A DNA stretch of 35,818 nucleotides from Gammaproteobacteria bacterium (GCA_030595185.1 JAUVDT010000011.1:1-35818), one strand, 5' to 3'. Shown: positions 1-9,841, counted from the first letter of the stretch. Translations and numbers: made by a program. Notes: a model not told the origin generated them from the letters alone.

Positions 1-738
1 GCTGTAAGTACCGTCTTTAGATGGCAAGTTACCAGAAACAACAACTGAACCTTTAGGGATTCGGCCGTAAGTTACTTCGCCTGTTGCACGGTTAAATATT
101 TTTGTGCTCTGACCAATGTAAACACCCATTGAGATAACAGAACCTTCTTCAACGATTACGCCTTCAACAACTTCTGAACGAGCACCGATGAAGCAGTTGT
201 CTTCGATGATTGTTGGAGTTGCTTGTAATGGTTCTAAAACACCACCGATACCAACACCACCAGAAAGGTGAACGTTTTTACCGATTTGTGCGCATGAACC
301 AACAGTTGCCCAAGTATCAACCATCGTACCTGAATCTACAAAAGCACCGATGTTTACGTAAGATGGCATTAATACAGTGCCAGAACCGATGTATGAACCG
401 AAACGAGCCGTTGCAGGTGGTACAACACGTACACCTGTTTCACGGAAGTCTTTTGAGTTCATGTCTGCAAATTTTGATGGGCATTTATCGTAGTAGTTAG
501 TGAAACCACCTTTGATAAAGTCGTTATCGTTAATGCGGAAAGACAATAGAACGGCTTTCTTTAACCATTCGTTTGTTACCCAGTCGCCATCTTTCTTTTC
601 AGCAACACGTTGTTCACCTGAATCTAACATGCCGATAACAGTGTTTACTGCATCAATAACATGCGCTTCGGCATTACGTGGTGTGATGTCAGCGCGACGT
701 TCAAACGCTTCTTCGATAATTTTTTTGATGTCTTCCAT
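1..738 (-). CDS. dapD: 2,3,4,5-tetrahydropyridine-2,6-dicarboxylate N-succinyltransferase (3' end truncated by window edge)
   Basis: Reverse-strand translation from ATG at 738: [71 protein letters not shown]..., with left-handed beta-helix hexapeptide repeats ([54 protein letters not shown]). Runs off the left edge, so it is absent from the ORF track. Confidence 0.95.
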   Translation of the reverse strand, partial: MEDIKKIIEEAFERRADITPRNAEAHVIDAVNTVIGMLDSGEQRVAEKKDGDWVTNEWLKKAVLLSFRINDNDFIKGGFTNYYDKCPSKFADMNSKDFRETGVRVVPPATARFGSYIGSGTVLMPSYVNIGAFVDSGTMVDTWATVGSCAQIGKNVHLSGGVGIGGVLEPLQATPTIIEDNCFIGARSEVVEGVIVEEGSVISMGVYIGQSTKIFNRATGEVTYGRIPKGSVVVSGNLPSKDGTYS

Positions 739-955
739 CATATTCTCCGGTTTTTAAAGCGTTGTTGCGGTTAGGCAAGAGCGCATTAAGTCATTAATTA
801 AGTGATTCAAAAGAGACCCTTGCACGATTCATTCACGAATAAAAATGATTAAAATTCCCCTGCTTTTCGTTAGAAAACTTGTTAATAGCTAGCTATTAAG
901 TGCGTTTCCTGCCTCAATCAGAGCAATTTTATCTCATTTTTCTTTCGCACCTTAA

Positions 956-2158
956 TCATGCAAAGGTCTCTATAAATTGTTTAATTCGTTTAGCTGCTTC
1001 GATGCATTCATCGAGAGGAGCGACCAGTGCCATACGTACATGTCCGGCACCGGGATTAAATCCATTGTTTTCACGTGACAGGTATGAGCCTGGTAACACG
1101 GTGATGTTTTGTGTTGCAAACAGCTGTTTGGCGAACTCCTGTTCACAAATAGGTGTTTTCAGCCAGAGATAGAATGACGCATCTGGCATCTGTGCATCAA
1201 TAACGGGCTGTAGTATATCGAGAACAGACTTAAATTTCTCTTTATAAAGTGTACGGTTATGTTTGACGTGCTTTTCATCACCCCAGGCCGCTATGCTAGC
1301 AATCTGGTGCGTAGGGGGTAAAGCACAACCATGATAGGTACGATATTTGAGGAAATTGGCCAATACATCGGCATCACCGGCAACAAATCCAGAGCGTAAG
1401 CCGGGTAAATTAGAGCGTTTTGATAGGCTATGAAACACCACGCAATGAGAGTAATCGGTATTACCCATTTCTTGGGATGCTTCTAGCAGGCCAGTCGGTG
1501 GGCTGGATTCATCATAATATAATTCTGAATAACACTCGTCAGAAGCAATGATGAAATCAAACTGTTTAGCCTTTTTAATCAATGACTGCAGTGTTTCTTT
1601 ACTGATGACTGCACCGGTTGGGTTACCCGGTGAGCAGATATACAGTAATTGGCAACGTTTCCAGACATCTTCTGAAATAGCGTCAAAATCAGGCAGATAG
1701 TCATTTTCTGTAGTCGTATCGTAATAATAAGGCTCAGCACCGGCCAAAAAGGTTGCGCCTTCGTAAATCTGGTAAAACGGGTTAGGCATTAATACTAGTG
1801 GCTGACTTATCTCGGGGTTAATCACTGCTTGAGCAAAGGCAAACAGTGCCTCGCGTGTACCAGCCACGGGTAATATGTGCTTTTCAATATCTAATGAGTT
1901 TTGTTCTAACTTAAAACGCTTACTTAACCAGTCAGCAATACTTTGACGTAATTCAGGCGTACCCTTTGTTAATGGGTAAGTATTGAGCTTATCCATCGCA
2001 CCTATTAAAGCATCAACAACAAATTGAGGCGCATTGTGTTTAGGTTCGCCGATTGATAAGGCAATATGCTTAAGGGATTCAGGTGGAGTGATACCGGCCT
2101 TAAGGGCATTGAGCTTTTCAAATGGATAAGGGTGGAGCTTTTTTAAGTTTTGATTCAT
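956..2158 (-). CDS. dapC: Succinyldiaminopimelate transaminase (PLP class I/II aminotransferase); ORF extends to a TTG at 2215 but ATG at 2158 (MNQNLKKLHPYPFEKL) is the likelier start
   Basis: Fold-type I aminotransferase motifs (CSPGNPTGAVIS, DECYSELYYD, FHSLSKRSNLPGLRSGFVAGD). Sits directly upstream of dapD on the same strand. Confidence 0.88.
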   Translation of the reverse strand: MNQNLKKLHPYPFEKLNALKAGITPPESLKHIALSIGEPKHNAPQFVVDALIGAMDKLNTYPLTKGTPELRQSIADWLSKRFKLEQNSLDIEKHILPVAGTREALFAFAQAVINPEISQPLVLMPNPFYQIYEGATFLAGAEPYYYDTTTENDYLPDFDAISEDVWKRCQLLYICSPGNPTGAVISKETLQSLIKKAKQFDFIIASDECYSELYYDESSPPTGLLEASQEMGNTDYSHCVVFHSLSKRSNLPGLRSGFVAGDADVLANFLKYRTYHGCALPPTHQIASIAAWGDEKHVKHNRTLYKEKFKSVLDILQPVIDAQMPDASFYLWLKTPICEQEFAKQLFATQNITVLPGSYLSRENNGFNPGAGHVRMALVAPLDECIEAAKRIKQFIETFA

Positions 2159-2298
2159 TTGGCTGGATTTATTTGGGTGATATTCAGGGTTGGCAAAGAT
2201 AAAATCGGCCTTCAAAATGATGAAGCCGGCCTTAAAAGTCGGCTATTATAGGGGATTCAAAGACTGAATGCAGTCTGTTCTAGAGCCGTGGGGGGAAT

Positions 2299-2670
2299 AT
2301 GGCCGTATTAGCCATGCATCATTGCAGTGTTATTGTTGAAAACACTGAAAAAGCGCTGAATTTTTATCAGGGTATATTGGGTTTAGATGTTGATTCAAGC
2401 AGGCCTGATTTAGGCTACCCAGGTGCCTGGCTAAACGTAGGGCAACAACAGATTCATCTGCTGGAGTTGCCTAATCCAGATCCATCAGAAGGGCGTCCTG
2501 AACACGGTGGCCGTGATAGGCATACCGCTTTATTGGTTGATGATCTGGATGAATTAGTCATAAAATTAGATGCGGCGTCGATTGCTTACACCTTAAGTAA
2601 ATCAGGCAGGCGAGCTTTATTTTGTAGAGACCCGGACTTTAATGCAGTTGAAATTATAGAAAAACAATAA
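2299..2670 (+). CDS. VOC (glyoxalase/bleomycin resistance/dioxygenase) superfamily protein
   Basis: HCSVIVENTEKALNFYQGILGLDVD...HLLELPNPDP...RHTALLVDDLDEL...FCRDPDFNAVEIIE; RBS-like GGGGGA before the ATG. Confidence 0.85.
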   Translation: MAVLAMHHCSVIVENTEKALNFYQGILGLDVDSSRPDLGYPGAWLNVGQQQIHLLELPNPDPSEGRPEHGGRDRHTALLVDDLDELVIKLDAASIAYTLSKSGRRALFCRDPDFNAVEIIEKQ

Positions 2671-2720
2671 TAACTAAGCCAATATTTAACTCGTTAATTT
2701 ATTATTATTTTAGTAACACA

Positions 2721-2734
2721 TTGATCAAAATCAC
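2721..2734. promoter_or_regulatory. FNR/ANR-like binding site upstream of ccmA
   Basis: TTGATCAAAATCAC versus the established consensus TTGATnnnnATCAA (9 of 10 specified positions). Confidence 0.55.
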
Positions 2735-2831
2735 TTACACAGTTAAAACCTGTTACATAGTGAACTATAAAATATATTTAGCTAAATATTGGTGTTAAGG
2801 TAGCTCTATAGAAATATAAAGAAATGAATGA

Positions 2832-3470
2832 ATGGATTTTTTACAAGCGACTAATTTAACCTGTATCCGCGACGATCGTACGCTTTTTAGTCAATTGAGT
2901 TTTAGTTTAACCTCGGGACAATTATTATTGCTTGAAGGTGAAAATGGCAGCGGTAAAACCTCATTGCTTCGAATCTTGTGTGGTATTCGCTTACCAGAAC
3001 AAGGGGAATTAATTTGGAAGCAAGTTACAGACAATGAAACTCACCAAATTGCCGTTCATAGTAATGAAAGTTATGCAGGTGAAATGGCATTTTTAGGTCA
3101 CCTTGATGGTAATAAACTGGATTTAACCGTGACAGAAAACTTAGAGTTTTCTAAGACGCTCATGCGCGGTAATAATTGTTCAATTAATCAGGCTTTAGAA
3201 AAAGTAAATTTGAACCTTTTTGATGATTTACTCGTTTCAAACTTATCAGCCGGGCAACGTCGACGATTATCATTAGCAAGATTAATATTGTCTGGCGCTT
3301 CATTATGGATTTTAGATGAGCCTTTTACGGCTTTGGATAAAAAAGGAATAGAAATGGCAGAAAAGGAAATCAATGAACACCTTGATCAAGGTGGCATGGT
3401 GGTTATGACATCACATCACAGTGTTTCTTTTGATAATAAAAAAATAACAAGAATTAATCTCAGCGAATGA
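2832..3470 (+). CDS. ccmA: Heme exporter ATP-binding protein CcmA
   Basis: ABC ATPase: Walker A GENGSGKTS, signature LSAGQRRRLSLARL, Walker B LWILDEPFTALD; first gene of the ccm operon. Confidence 0.95.
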   Translation: MDFLQATNLTCIRDDRTLFSQLSFSLTSGQLLLLEGENGSGKTSLLRILCGIRLPEQGELIWKQVTDNETHQIAVHSNESYAGEMAFLGHLDGNKLDLTVTENLEFSKTLMRGNNCSINQALEKVNLNLFDDLLVSNLSAGQRRRLSLARLILSGASLWILDEPFTALDKKGIEMAEKEINEHLDQGGMVVMTSHHSVSFDNKKITRINLSE

Positions 3471-4150
3471 AAGAAGCCTCATTAACAAAAGTATTCATTG
3501 CTTTACTGAAACGCGACTTATTACTCGCGTATCGACATCGTGCCGAAATTTTCAATCCCATGTTATTTTTTATACTGGTAATTACTTTGTTTCCGTTGGG
3601 AACAGGTGCCGATACTAAACTATTACAAACAATGGCGCCGGGCATTATTTGGGTAGCGGCATTGTTAGCTGCCATGTTGTCACTTGATACTATTTTCCGT
3701 TCTGACTTTGAAGATGGCTCATTAGAACTATTAATATTAAATTCACATCCGACAAGCATTCTTGTGTTGGCTAAAGTATTGGCACATTGGTTAGCAACAG
3801 GTTTACCTTTAATTATCATCTCACCTTTTTTAGCATTATTTCTGGGGCTGGATCAGGACGTGATTGGGCTACTCATCGTTACACTATTATTGGGTACACC
3901 GGTTTTGAGTTTAGTTGGTGCAGTAGCCATTGCTTTGACTGTGGGCTTGAAAAGAGGCGGAATTTTATTGTCATTATTAGTTTTACCTTTATATGTACCA
4001 GTTTTAATATTTGCTACAAATGCTATTGAAATGTTCTCGTCTGGTTTACCCATTACGGCACAGTTATGGATATTGAGTTCATTTCTATTGCTCTCCATTA
4101 CATTAACCCCGTGGCCAACCGCTGCTGCGTTGAAGTTGAGTTTAAGTTGA
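3467..4150 (+). CDS. ccmB: Heme exporter permease CcmB
   Basis: Multi-TM protein starting LLKRDLLLAYRHRAEIFNPMLFFILVITLFPLGTG; 4-nt overlap with ccmA. Confidence 0.95.
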   Translation: MKEASLTKVFIALLKRDLLLAYRHRAEIFNPMLFFILVITLFPLGTGADTKLLQTMAPGIIWVAALLAAMLSLDTIFRSDFEDGSLELLILNSHPTSILVLAKVLAHWLATGLPLIIISPFLALFLGLDQDVIGLLIVTLLLGTPVLSLVGAVAIALTVGLKRGGILLSLLVLPLYVPVLIFATNAIEMFSSGLPITAQLWILSSFLLLSITLTPWPTAAALKLSLS

Positions 4151-4151
4151 T

Positions 4152-4895
4152 ATGATGAAGTTTATTTACATGATGGCATCTCCACCGCATTTTTATCGCT
4201 TAGCGGGAAAATGGCTGCCCTGGTTGTCTGGCATAACATTGTTATTGTTAGCAGCAGGTTTATATGGCGGCTTAATTTATGCGCCAACGGATTATCAACA
4301 GGGTGAAAGCTACCGAATTATTTTCATTCACGTACCAGCTGCATGGATGTCATTATTCATTTATATAGCAATGGCAATAGCCGGTGCAATTGGTTTGATT
4401 TGGCGTATTAAATTAGCAGAAACAGTGGCCGTGTGCAGTGCACCTATCGGCGCTGGTTTTACATTGCTAGCATTAATTACTGGCTCAATGTGGGGCAAAC
4501 CAATGTGGGGTGCCTGGTGGGTATGGGATGCGCGTTTAACATCAGAACTATTATTGTTGTTTTTGTATCTGGGCGTCATGTCGCTTTATTCGGCGATACC
4601 TGATAAGAGAGTTGCCAGCCGAGCGGTCGCGTTGTTGGCGCTGGTTGGTGTAGTGAATATACCGATAATTCATTATTCTGTTGAATGGTGGAATACATTG
4701 CACCAGGGTCCAACCGTTACTAAATTTGATAAACCTTCAATTGATGTACGCATGTTAATTCCATTAATGGTAATGGCCGTTGCGTTTAAAGTTTATTATG
4801 TTTGGGCTTTGTTTTTGAGAGTTCGAGTTGAATTATTAGAACGCGAAAGAAATACCCAGTGGGTTAAAGAACTGTTAAAGATGAATAAGGGGTAA
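4152..4895 (+). CDS. ccmC: Heme exporter protein CcmC
   Basis: Tryptophan-rich WWD motif WGAWWVWDARLTSELLLLFLYLG; position in the ccm operon. Confidence 0.96.
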   Translation: MMKFIYMMASPPHFYRLAGKWLPWLSGITLLLLAAGLYGGLIYAPTDYQQGESYRIIFIHVPAAWMSLFIYIAMAIAGAIGLIWRIKLAETVAVCSAPIGAGFTLLALITGSMWGKPMWGAWWVWDARLTSELLLLFLYLGVMSLYSAIPDKRVASRAVALLALVGVVNIPIIHYSVEWWNTLHQGPTVTKFDKPSIDVRMLIPLMVMAVAFKVYYVWALFLRVRVELLERERNTQWVKELLKMNKG

Positions 4896-4901
4896 ATAGG
4901 G

Positions 4902-5066
4902 ATGAGTGAGTTTTTTCACATGGGTGGTTATGCCTTATACGTGTGGGTTTCTTACGGTGTGGCAGCGGTCATATTAATTGCTAATATTGTATTACCAAAA
5001 TATCAACATAAAATGATGTTAAAAACATTAACTAAAAAAATGCAGCGTGCGGAGCAACTTAAATGA
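4902..5066 (+). CDS. ccmD: Heme exporter protein CcmD (54 aa)
   Basis: Below the ORF-track size cutoff. Translation MSEFFHMGGYALYVWVSYGVAAVILIANIVLPKYQHKMMLKTLTKKMQRAEQLK*: one TM with basic tail, located between ccmC and ccmE, stop overlaps the ccmE start. Confidence 0.9.
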   Translation: MSEFFHMGGYALYVWVSYGVAAVILIANIVLPKYQHKMMLKTLTKKMQRAEQLK

Positions 5067-5491
5067 CACCTATCAGAAAAAAACGTTTGCTTCTAATTGT
5101 ATTAATGGTTGCGGGGGTTTCTGTTGCAGTTGGCTTTGCATTAAAAGCATTCAATGAGAATTTAATGTTCTTTTTCTCAGTTACAGACGTGGCTAAAGGA
5201 AAAGCTCCTGCAGTAAAAGATTTTAGATTAGGTGGTATGGTCGTAAATGGCAGCGTTAAACGTGAGGACGGCAGTTTAGCGGTTATGTTCGATTTAACAG
5301 ATAATGCTGAAGTCATTACTGTTTATTATGATGGAATATTACCAGACTTATTTAGAGAAGGTCAGGGCATAATTTCTAAAGGAAAAATGCGTGCTGATGG
5401 CGTGTTTGAAGCCGATGAGGTTTTGGCCAAGCATGATGAGAATTATATGCCGCCAGAAGTTGCAGAAAGCATGAAGCCTAAAAAACCATAA
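5063..5491 (+). CDS. ccmE: Cytochrome c maturation heme chaperone CcmE
   Basis: N-terminal TM, OB-fold region and the heme-binding HxxxY motif LAKHDENYMPPEV. Confidence 0.96.
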   Translation: MTPIRKKRLLLIVLMVAGVSVAVGFALKAFNENLMFFFSVTDVAKGKAPAVKDFRLGGMVVNGSVKREDGSLAVMFDLTDNAEVITVYYDGILPDLFREGQGIISKGKMRADGVFEADEVLAKHDENYMPPEVAESMKPKKP

Positions 5492-5545
5492 TAAAATATC
5501 AAAACTATTTTTATAAAAACAAATTGTTTTAAGCAGGGATAATAA

Positions 5546-7522
5546 ATGTTGCCAGAAATCGGACACTTCGCATTAATACTCGCACTTTGTATGGCATTGT
5601 TTCAAGCTGTATTGCCATTATGGGGTGCAGCTGTTAATAATCATCAATACATGGCTGTTGCTAAATCCGCAGCGCAAGGTCATTTATTGTTTGTACTTAT
5701 TTCATTCGCCGCATTAACAGCCGCTTTTATCACACATGATTTTTCAGTGGCTTATGTCGCACATAATTCAAATTCCGCATTACCACTGTTATATAGAGTT
5801 TCAGCTGTTTGGGGAGCGCATGAAGGCTCATTACTATTATGGGCTTTAATACTTGTTTTATGGACAAATGCTGTACTGCTTTTTTCTAAAAATTTACCAC
5901 GTGAAATGGTTGCACGCGTGGTTGCTGTTTTAGGTTTAATTAGCATTGGTTTTATTTTATTCATGCTTTTTACATCAAACCCTTTTGATCGTTTGATGAT
6001 AGTGCCAGCTGATGGTCGTGATCTTAACCCTTTATTACAAGATTTTGGTTTAGCCATTCATCCACCTATGTTGTATTTAGGTTATGTTGGTTTTGCTGTG
6101 CCATTTTCCTTCGCTATTGCAGCAATGCTCGGTGGCAGGTTAGATGCAGCATGGGCGAAATGGTCTCGTCCCTGGACAAGCATCGCCTGGATGTTTTTAA
6201 CACTAGGTATTACGCTTGGAAGCTGGTGGGCATATTATGAGCTTGGCTGGGGCGGCTGGTGGTTTTGGGACCCTGTTGAAAATGCATCATTTATGCCCTG
6301 GTTAATAGGGTTGGCATTAATACATTCTTTAGCGGCAACAGAAAAAAGAAATGTTTTTAAAGCATGGACTGTATTGTTAGCAATCATCGCTTTTTCATTA
6401 AGTTTATTAGGTACGTTTTTGGTACGCTCTGGTGTCTTAACATCAGTACATGCATTTGCTACCGATCCAACTCGCGGCGTGTTTATACTAATATTTTTGG
6501 TATTAGTGGTCGGTGGTTCATTAGCCTTATACGCATTCAGAGCACCGAAAATTAAAAGCACGGGCGAGTTTCAATTATTTTCTCGTGAAACAGCGTTGTT
6601 ATTAAATAACATTATTTTAGTGGTTGCTTGTGCCAGTATTTTATTAGGTACTTTATACCCGTTATTGCTGGATGCATTGAATCTAGGAAAAATTTCCGTA
6701 GGCCCTCCGTATTTCAATAGTGTTTTTGTACCCTTAACTGCGCCATTGGCTGTATTATTAGGAGTCGGTGTTTTTCTTCGTTGGAAAAAAGATGAGCCTC
6801 AACGTGTGCTCGGTTTATTAATGCTACCTGCTGTTATCAGTATAGTGACAGGTGTGATTCTGTCGTTGCTATTACCAGAGTTTAAAGTGGCGGCAATGAT
6901 CGGTTTGATACTTGCTGTTTGGGTAGCTGTGGCGACAGGTTATCAATTTTATTCGAGAGTGAATAAAAATAAAAAATTAACGACAGCTTTGCTAGAAATA
7001 CCAAAAGGTTTTTATGGCATGACGCTCGCTCATATTGGTGTATCTGTCTTTATTGTTGGCATCACATTAACCAGTCTTTATAGTCAGGAAAAAGATGTTC
7101 GCTTAGAACCGGGTCAAACTTATCAGCTAGGTGATTATGAGTTTGAATTCCGAGGTGTGATTCAAAATCAGGGGGCTAACTATGTTGCCAACGAAGGTTT
7201 AGTAATTGTTCGTAAAGATGGTGAAGTGATTCAGGAAATGAAGCCGCAGAAAAGAATTTATCGGGTACAAAAAATGCCAATGACTGAAGCCGCTATCGAT
7301 GCCGGTGTTAGTCGTGATTTATTTGTGGCATTGGGCGAACAACTTGATTCAAAAGGCGCATGGAGTGTAAGACTATATGTGAAACCATTTATTCGATGGA
7401 TTTGGCTGGGAGCGATAATAATGGGCTTAGGTGGTTTGTTAGCTGCATTTGATCGACGTTATCGTAGCGTTAAAATCAAACAATCTGTGGACAGTGAATC
7501 AGATGCGGGAGTAACTGTTTAA
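5546..7522 (+). CDS. ccmF: Heme lyase CcmF
   Basis: WWD domain WGGWWFWDPVENASFMPW; multi-TM, 658 aa; operon context. Confidence 0.97.
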   Translation: MLPEIGHFALILALCMALFQAVLPLWGAAVNNHQYMAVAKSAAQGHLLFVLISFAALTAAFITHDFSVAYVAHNSNSALPLLYRVSAVWGAHEGSLLLWALILVLWTNAVLLFSKNLPREMVARVVAVLGLISIGFILFMLFTSNPFDRLMIVPADGRDLNPLLQDFGLAIHPPMLYLGYVGFAVPFSFAIAAMLGGRLDAAWAKWSRPWTSIAWMFLTLGITLGSWWAYYELGWGGWWFWDPVENASFMPWLIGLALIHSLAATEKRNVFKAWTVLLAIIAFSLSLLGTFLVRSGVLTSVHAFATDPTRGVFILIFLVLVVGGSLALYAFRAPKIKSTGEFQLFSRETALLLNNIILVVACASILLGTLYPLLLDALNLGKISVGPPYFNSVFVPLTAPLAVLLGVGVFLRWKKDEPQRVLGLLMLPAVISIVTGVILSLLLPEFKVAAMIGLILAVWVAVATGYQFYSRVNKNKKLTTALLEIPKGFYGMTLAHIGVSVFIVGITLTSLYSQEKDVRLEPGQTYQLGDYEFEFRGVIQNQGANYVANEGLVIVRKDGEVIQEMKPQKRIYRVQKMPMTEAAIDAGVSRDLFVALGEQLDSKGAWSVRLYVKPFIRWIWLGAIIMGLGGLLAAFDRRYRSVKIKQSVDSESDAGVTV

Positions 7523-8085
7523 TGTGGCGTTATTTACTTCCGCTGGTTGCATTCATTGTTTTGGTTGTGTTTTTAAGCGTTGGCTTAAGTCTTGACCCTA
7601 AAAAAATTCCATCACCTTTAATAGGTAAACCCGCACCGACTTTTTCATTACCTGATTTGCATGACGCAGAAAAGATAGTGAGCCCGGAAAGTATGAAAGG
7701 GCAAGTCTGGGTGTTAAATGTTTGGGCTTCCTGGTGTGTGTCATGCAGAGCTGAACATTCCATTCTAAATGAATTGGTTCGTAGCAATAAAGATATTAAA
7801 TTAGTGGGTTTGAATTATAAAGATACCTTGTGGAAAGGTCGCTCCTGGTTGCAGCAGCGCGGCAACCCTTATTATGCCAATGCTTTTGATAAAGAGGGAC
7901 GTGTTGGTATTGATTGGGGAGTGTACGGTGTGCCAGAAACATTTGTTATCGATGCCGAAGGTTATGTCCGCTATAAACACACAGGGCCATTGAACTGGCA
8001 GTCTGTGCAGCAGGAGTTATTACCCATATTAAAGGAACTCAGTACTAAAAAACAAGTGGGGGCAAAATATGAAAATCATATCTAA
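7522..8085 (+). CDS. ccmG: Periplasmic thiol:disulfide oxidoreductase CcmG/DsbE
   Basis: Thioredoxin fold with WASWCVSCRAEH (CXXC) and GVYGVPETFVID; N-terminal membrane anchor. Confidence 0.95.
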   Translation: MWRYLLPLVAFIVLVVFLSVGLSLDPKKIPSPLIGKPAPTFSLPDLHDAEKIVSPESMKGQVWVLNVWASWCVSCRAEHSILNELVRSNKDIKLVGLNYKDTLWKGRSWLQQRGNPYYANAFDKEGRVGIDWGVYGVPETFVIDAEGYVRYKHTGPLNWQSVQQELLPILKELSTKKQVGAKYENHI

Positions 8086-8554
8086 ATTTATATCGAAATT
8101 TATTTTTGTTCTTTTTTTGAGTTTTTCATCTGTCGTGATTTCTGGTGTAGAAGTACATGAATTTAGTAATAAAGAAGATGAGCAACAATTTAAAACATTA
8201 ATAAATGAGCTGCGCTGTCTTGTTTGCCAGAACCAAAACCTTGCTGACTCTAATGCAGAGCTGGCTCAAGATTTGCGCAAAGAAGTCTATCAAATGATTA
8301 AGTCTGGGCAGTCTAGTGACGAGATTGTTGCCTTTATGGTTGCGCGCTACGGTGATTTTGTACTTTATAAACCTCCATTTAAAGCACAAACTTATATTCT
8401 TTGGATAGGGCCGTTTGTATTCTTATTATTGGCTGTTGTTTTCTTGTTTGTTTTTATTAAAAATAAAAAGACTGATAAAGAAAAAGAAATGACTGACGAA
8501 GAAAAGCAGCGAGCAAAGCTGTTAATTGAAAGTATATCAAGTGAAAAGGATTAA
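8069..8554 (+). CDS. ccmH: Cytochrome c-type biogenesis protein CcmH
   Basis: LRCLVCQNQNLADSNAELAQDLRKEV (LRCxxC); signal peptide; C-terminal TM; overlaps ccmG by 17 nt. Confidence 0.96.
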   Translation: MKIISKFISKFIFVLFLSFSSVVISGVEVHEFSNKEDEQQFKTLINELRCLVCQNQNLADSNAELAQDLRKEVYQMIKSGQSSDEIVAFMVARYGDFVLYKPPFKAQTYILWIGPFVFLLLAVVFLFVFIKNKKTDKEKEMTDEEKQRAKLLIESISSEKD

Positions 8555-8560
8555 TAAGAA

Positions 8561-9841
8561 ATGACTGTCTTTTGGGTAGTAATTGCTGTCATGTTGTTAT
8601 CAGCGGTCTGGTTTGTAATTGCTCCATTAGCGGGTAAAGTTAGTTTAGGTGATGCTGATCAAGACAATCAAAACATTCTAATTGCTAAAGAGCAGATGAA
8701 AGACCTTGAAAAAGAGCGGGCAGATGGAAATGTAAGTGAGACTGAATACCATCAACGAAAAGATGATTTGCAAAAAGCATTAATCAGTAATGTTAATGAA
8801 TTTGATGTTAGTAATGAACCTGTGCAGAAAAAAGTTCATAAATTGGTGTTGTTGTTTGTATTTATTATTGTGTCATCAATTGCATTGCCTGTTTATTTTT
8901 CGTTAGGTAGTTCAGAGCTGGTTGTTGCTGAAAATCAGCAAACAAAAAATACTAATTCTAGTCAGCATAGTGGTAGTGCATCTAATGGCCAGGCATCAAT
9001 GAATGACTTAGTTGCCAATTTAGCATTAAGGCTTGAAGCCGATCCAACCAATATAAAAGGTTGGCAAATGTTAGGGCGTAGTTATACAAGTATGCGACGT
9101 TTTAAGGAAGCGGCTGATGTTTATGCGAAACTTTATAGCCTATTGGGTGATCAGCCTGGTGTATTACTTGCTTATGCCGATGCATTGGCAATGTCTCGAG
9201 ATGGAAAAATTAGCGGTATGCCATTTCAGTTAGTAATGACGGCATTAAATAAAGAACCAAACAACACGACCGCACTTTGGCTTGCCGGTTTAGGTTATTC
9301 AGAAAAAGGTGAATATAAAAAAGCGATAAGGCTGTGGGAAAAGTTGCTGCCTTTATTTTCAGGCAATAAAAAATCACAGGATAAAGTAAAACATTTAATA
9401 TCAAAAGCAAATTTAAGGCTAGGTTCTGAATCTATAGTTGTTTCTGAAGCTATAGTTGTTAAAGAGTCGAAAGTTACATCAACAATGAAAGCGGCTGCGC
9501 CTTTCATAATGGTGAACGTCAGTTTGTCGAAAGAATTTAGAGACAAAGCACAACCTGATGATTTGGTTTTTATTTATGCAAAAGCAAGTCAGGGGCCACC
9601 AATGCCACTAGCTGCTGTTCGTAAACGTGTTAGTGATTTACCGATTACAGTTAGATTGGATGACAGTATGGCAATGATGCCGCAAATGAAATTATCTTCT
9701 TTTTCTGTCGTCAATGTGGGTGCAAGAATTTCAAAAAGTGGTTCACCTATAGGGCAGAAAGGCGATTTACAAGGCATTGTTAAATCGATTGAATCGGCTG
9801 CTGGTGTCAATGTTGAAATTGTTATCAATACGGTTAAGTAA
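8561..9841 (+). CDS. ccmI: Cytochrome c-type biogenesis protein CcmI (TPR)
   Basis: Two TM segments, TPR-like region (GWQMLGRSYTSMRRFKEAADVYAKL) and C-terminal domain (KEFRDKAQPDDLVFIYAKASQGPPMPLAAVRK). Confidence 0.93.
   Translation: MTVFWVVIAVMLLSAVWFVIAPLAGKVSLGDADQDNQNILIAKEQMKDLEKERADGNVSETEYHQRKDDLQKALISNVNEFDVSNEPVQKKVHKLVLLFVFIIVSSIALPVYFSLGSSELVVAENQQTKNTNSSQHSGSASNGQASMNDLVANLALRLEADPTNIKGWQMLGRSYTSMRRFKEAADVYAKLYSLLGDQPGVLLAYADALAMSRDGKISGMPFQLVMTALNKEPNNTTALWLAGLGYSEKGEYKKAIRLWEKLLPLFSGNKKSQDKVKHLISKANLRLGSESIVVSEAIVVKESKVTSTMKAAAPFIMVNVSLSKEFRDKAQPDDLVFIYAKASQGPPMPLAAVRKRVSDLPITVRLDDSMAMMPQMKLSSFSVVNVGARISKSGSPIGQKGDLQGIVKSIESAAGVNVEIVINTVK

Noticed and set aside
210-757. ORFs 210..500 and 500..757 (+)
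   Set aside because: Antisense to the clearly coding dapD frame; low-complexity translations with no recognisable domain.
900-1172. ORF 900..1172 (+)
   Set aside because: Lies almost entirely antisense to dapC; shadow ORF.
3188-9828. Minus-strand ORFs inside the ccm operon (e.g. 3460..3819, 5752..6057, 6235..6561, 9589..9828)
   Set aside because: Antisense shadows of recognised Ccm proteins; no family motifs or RBS support.
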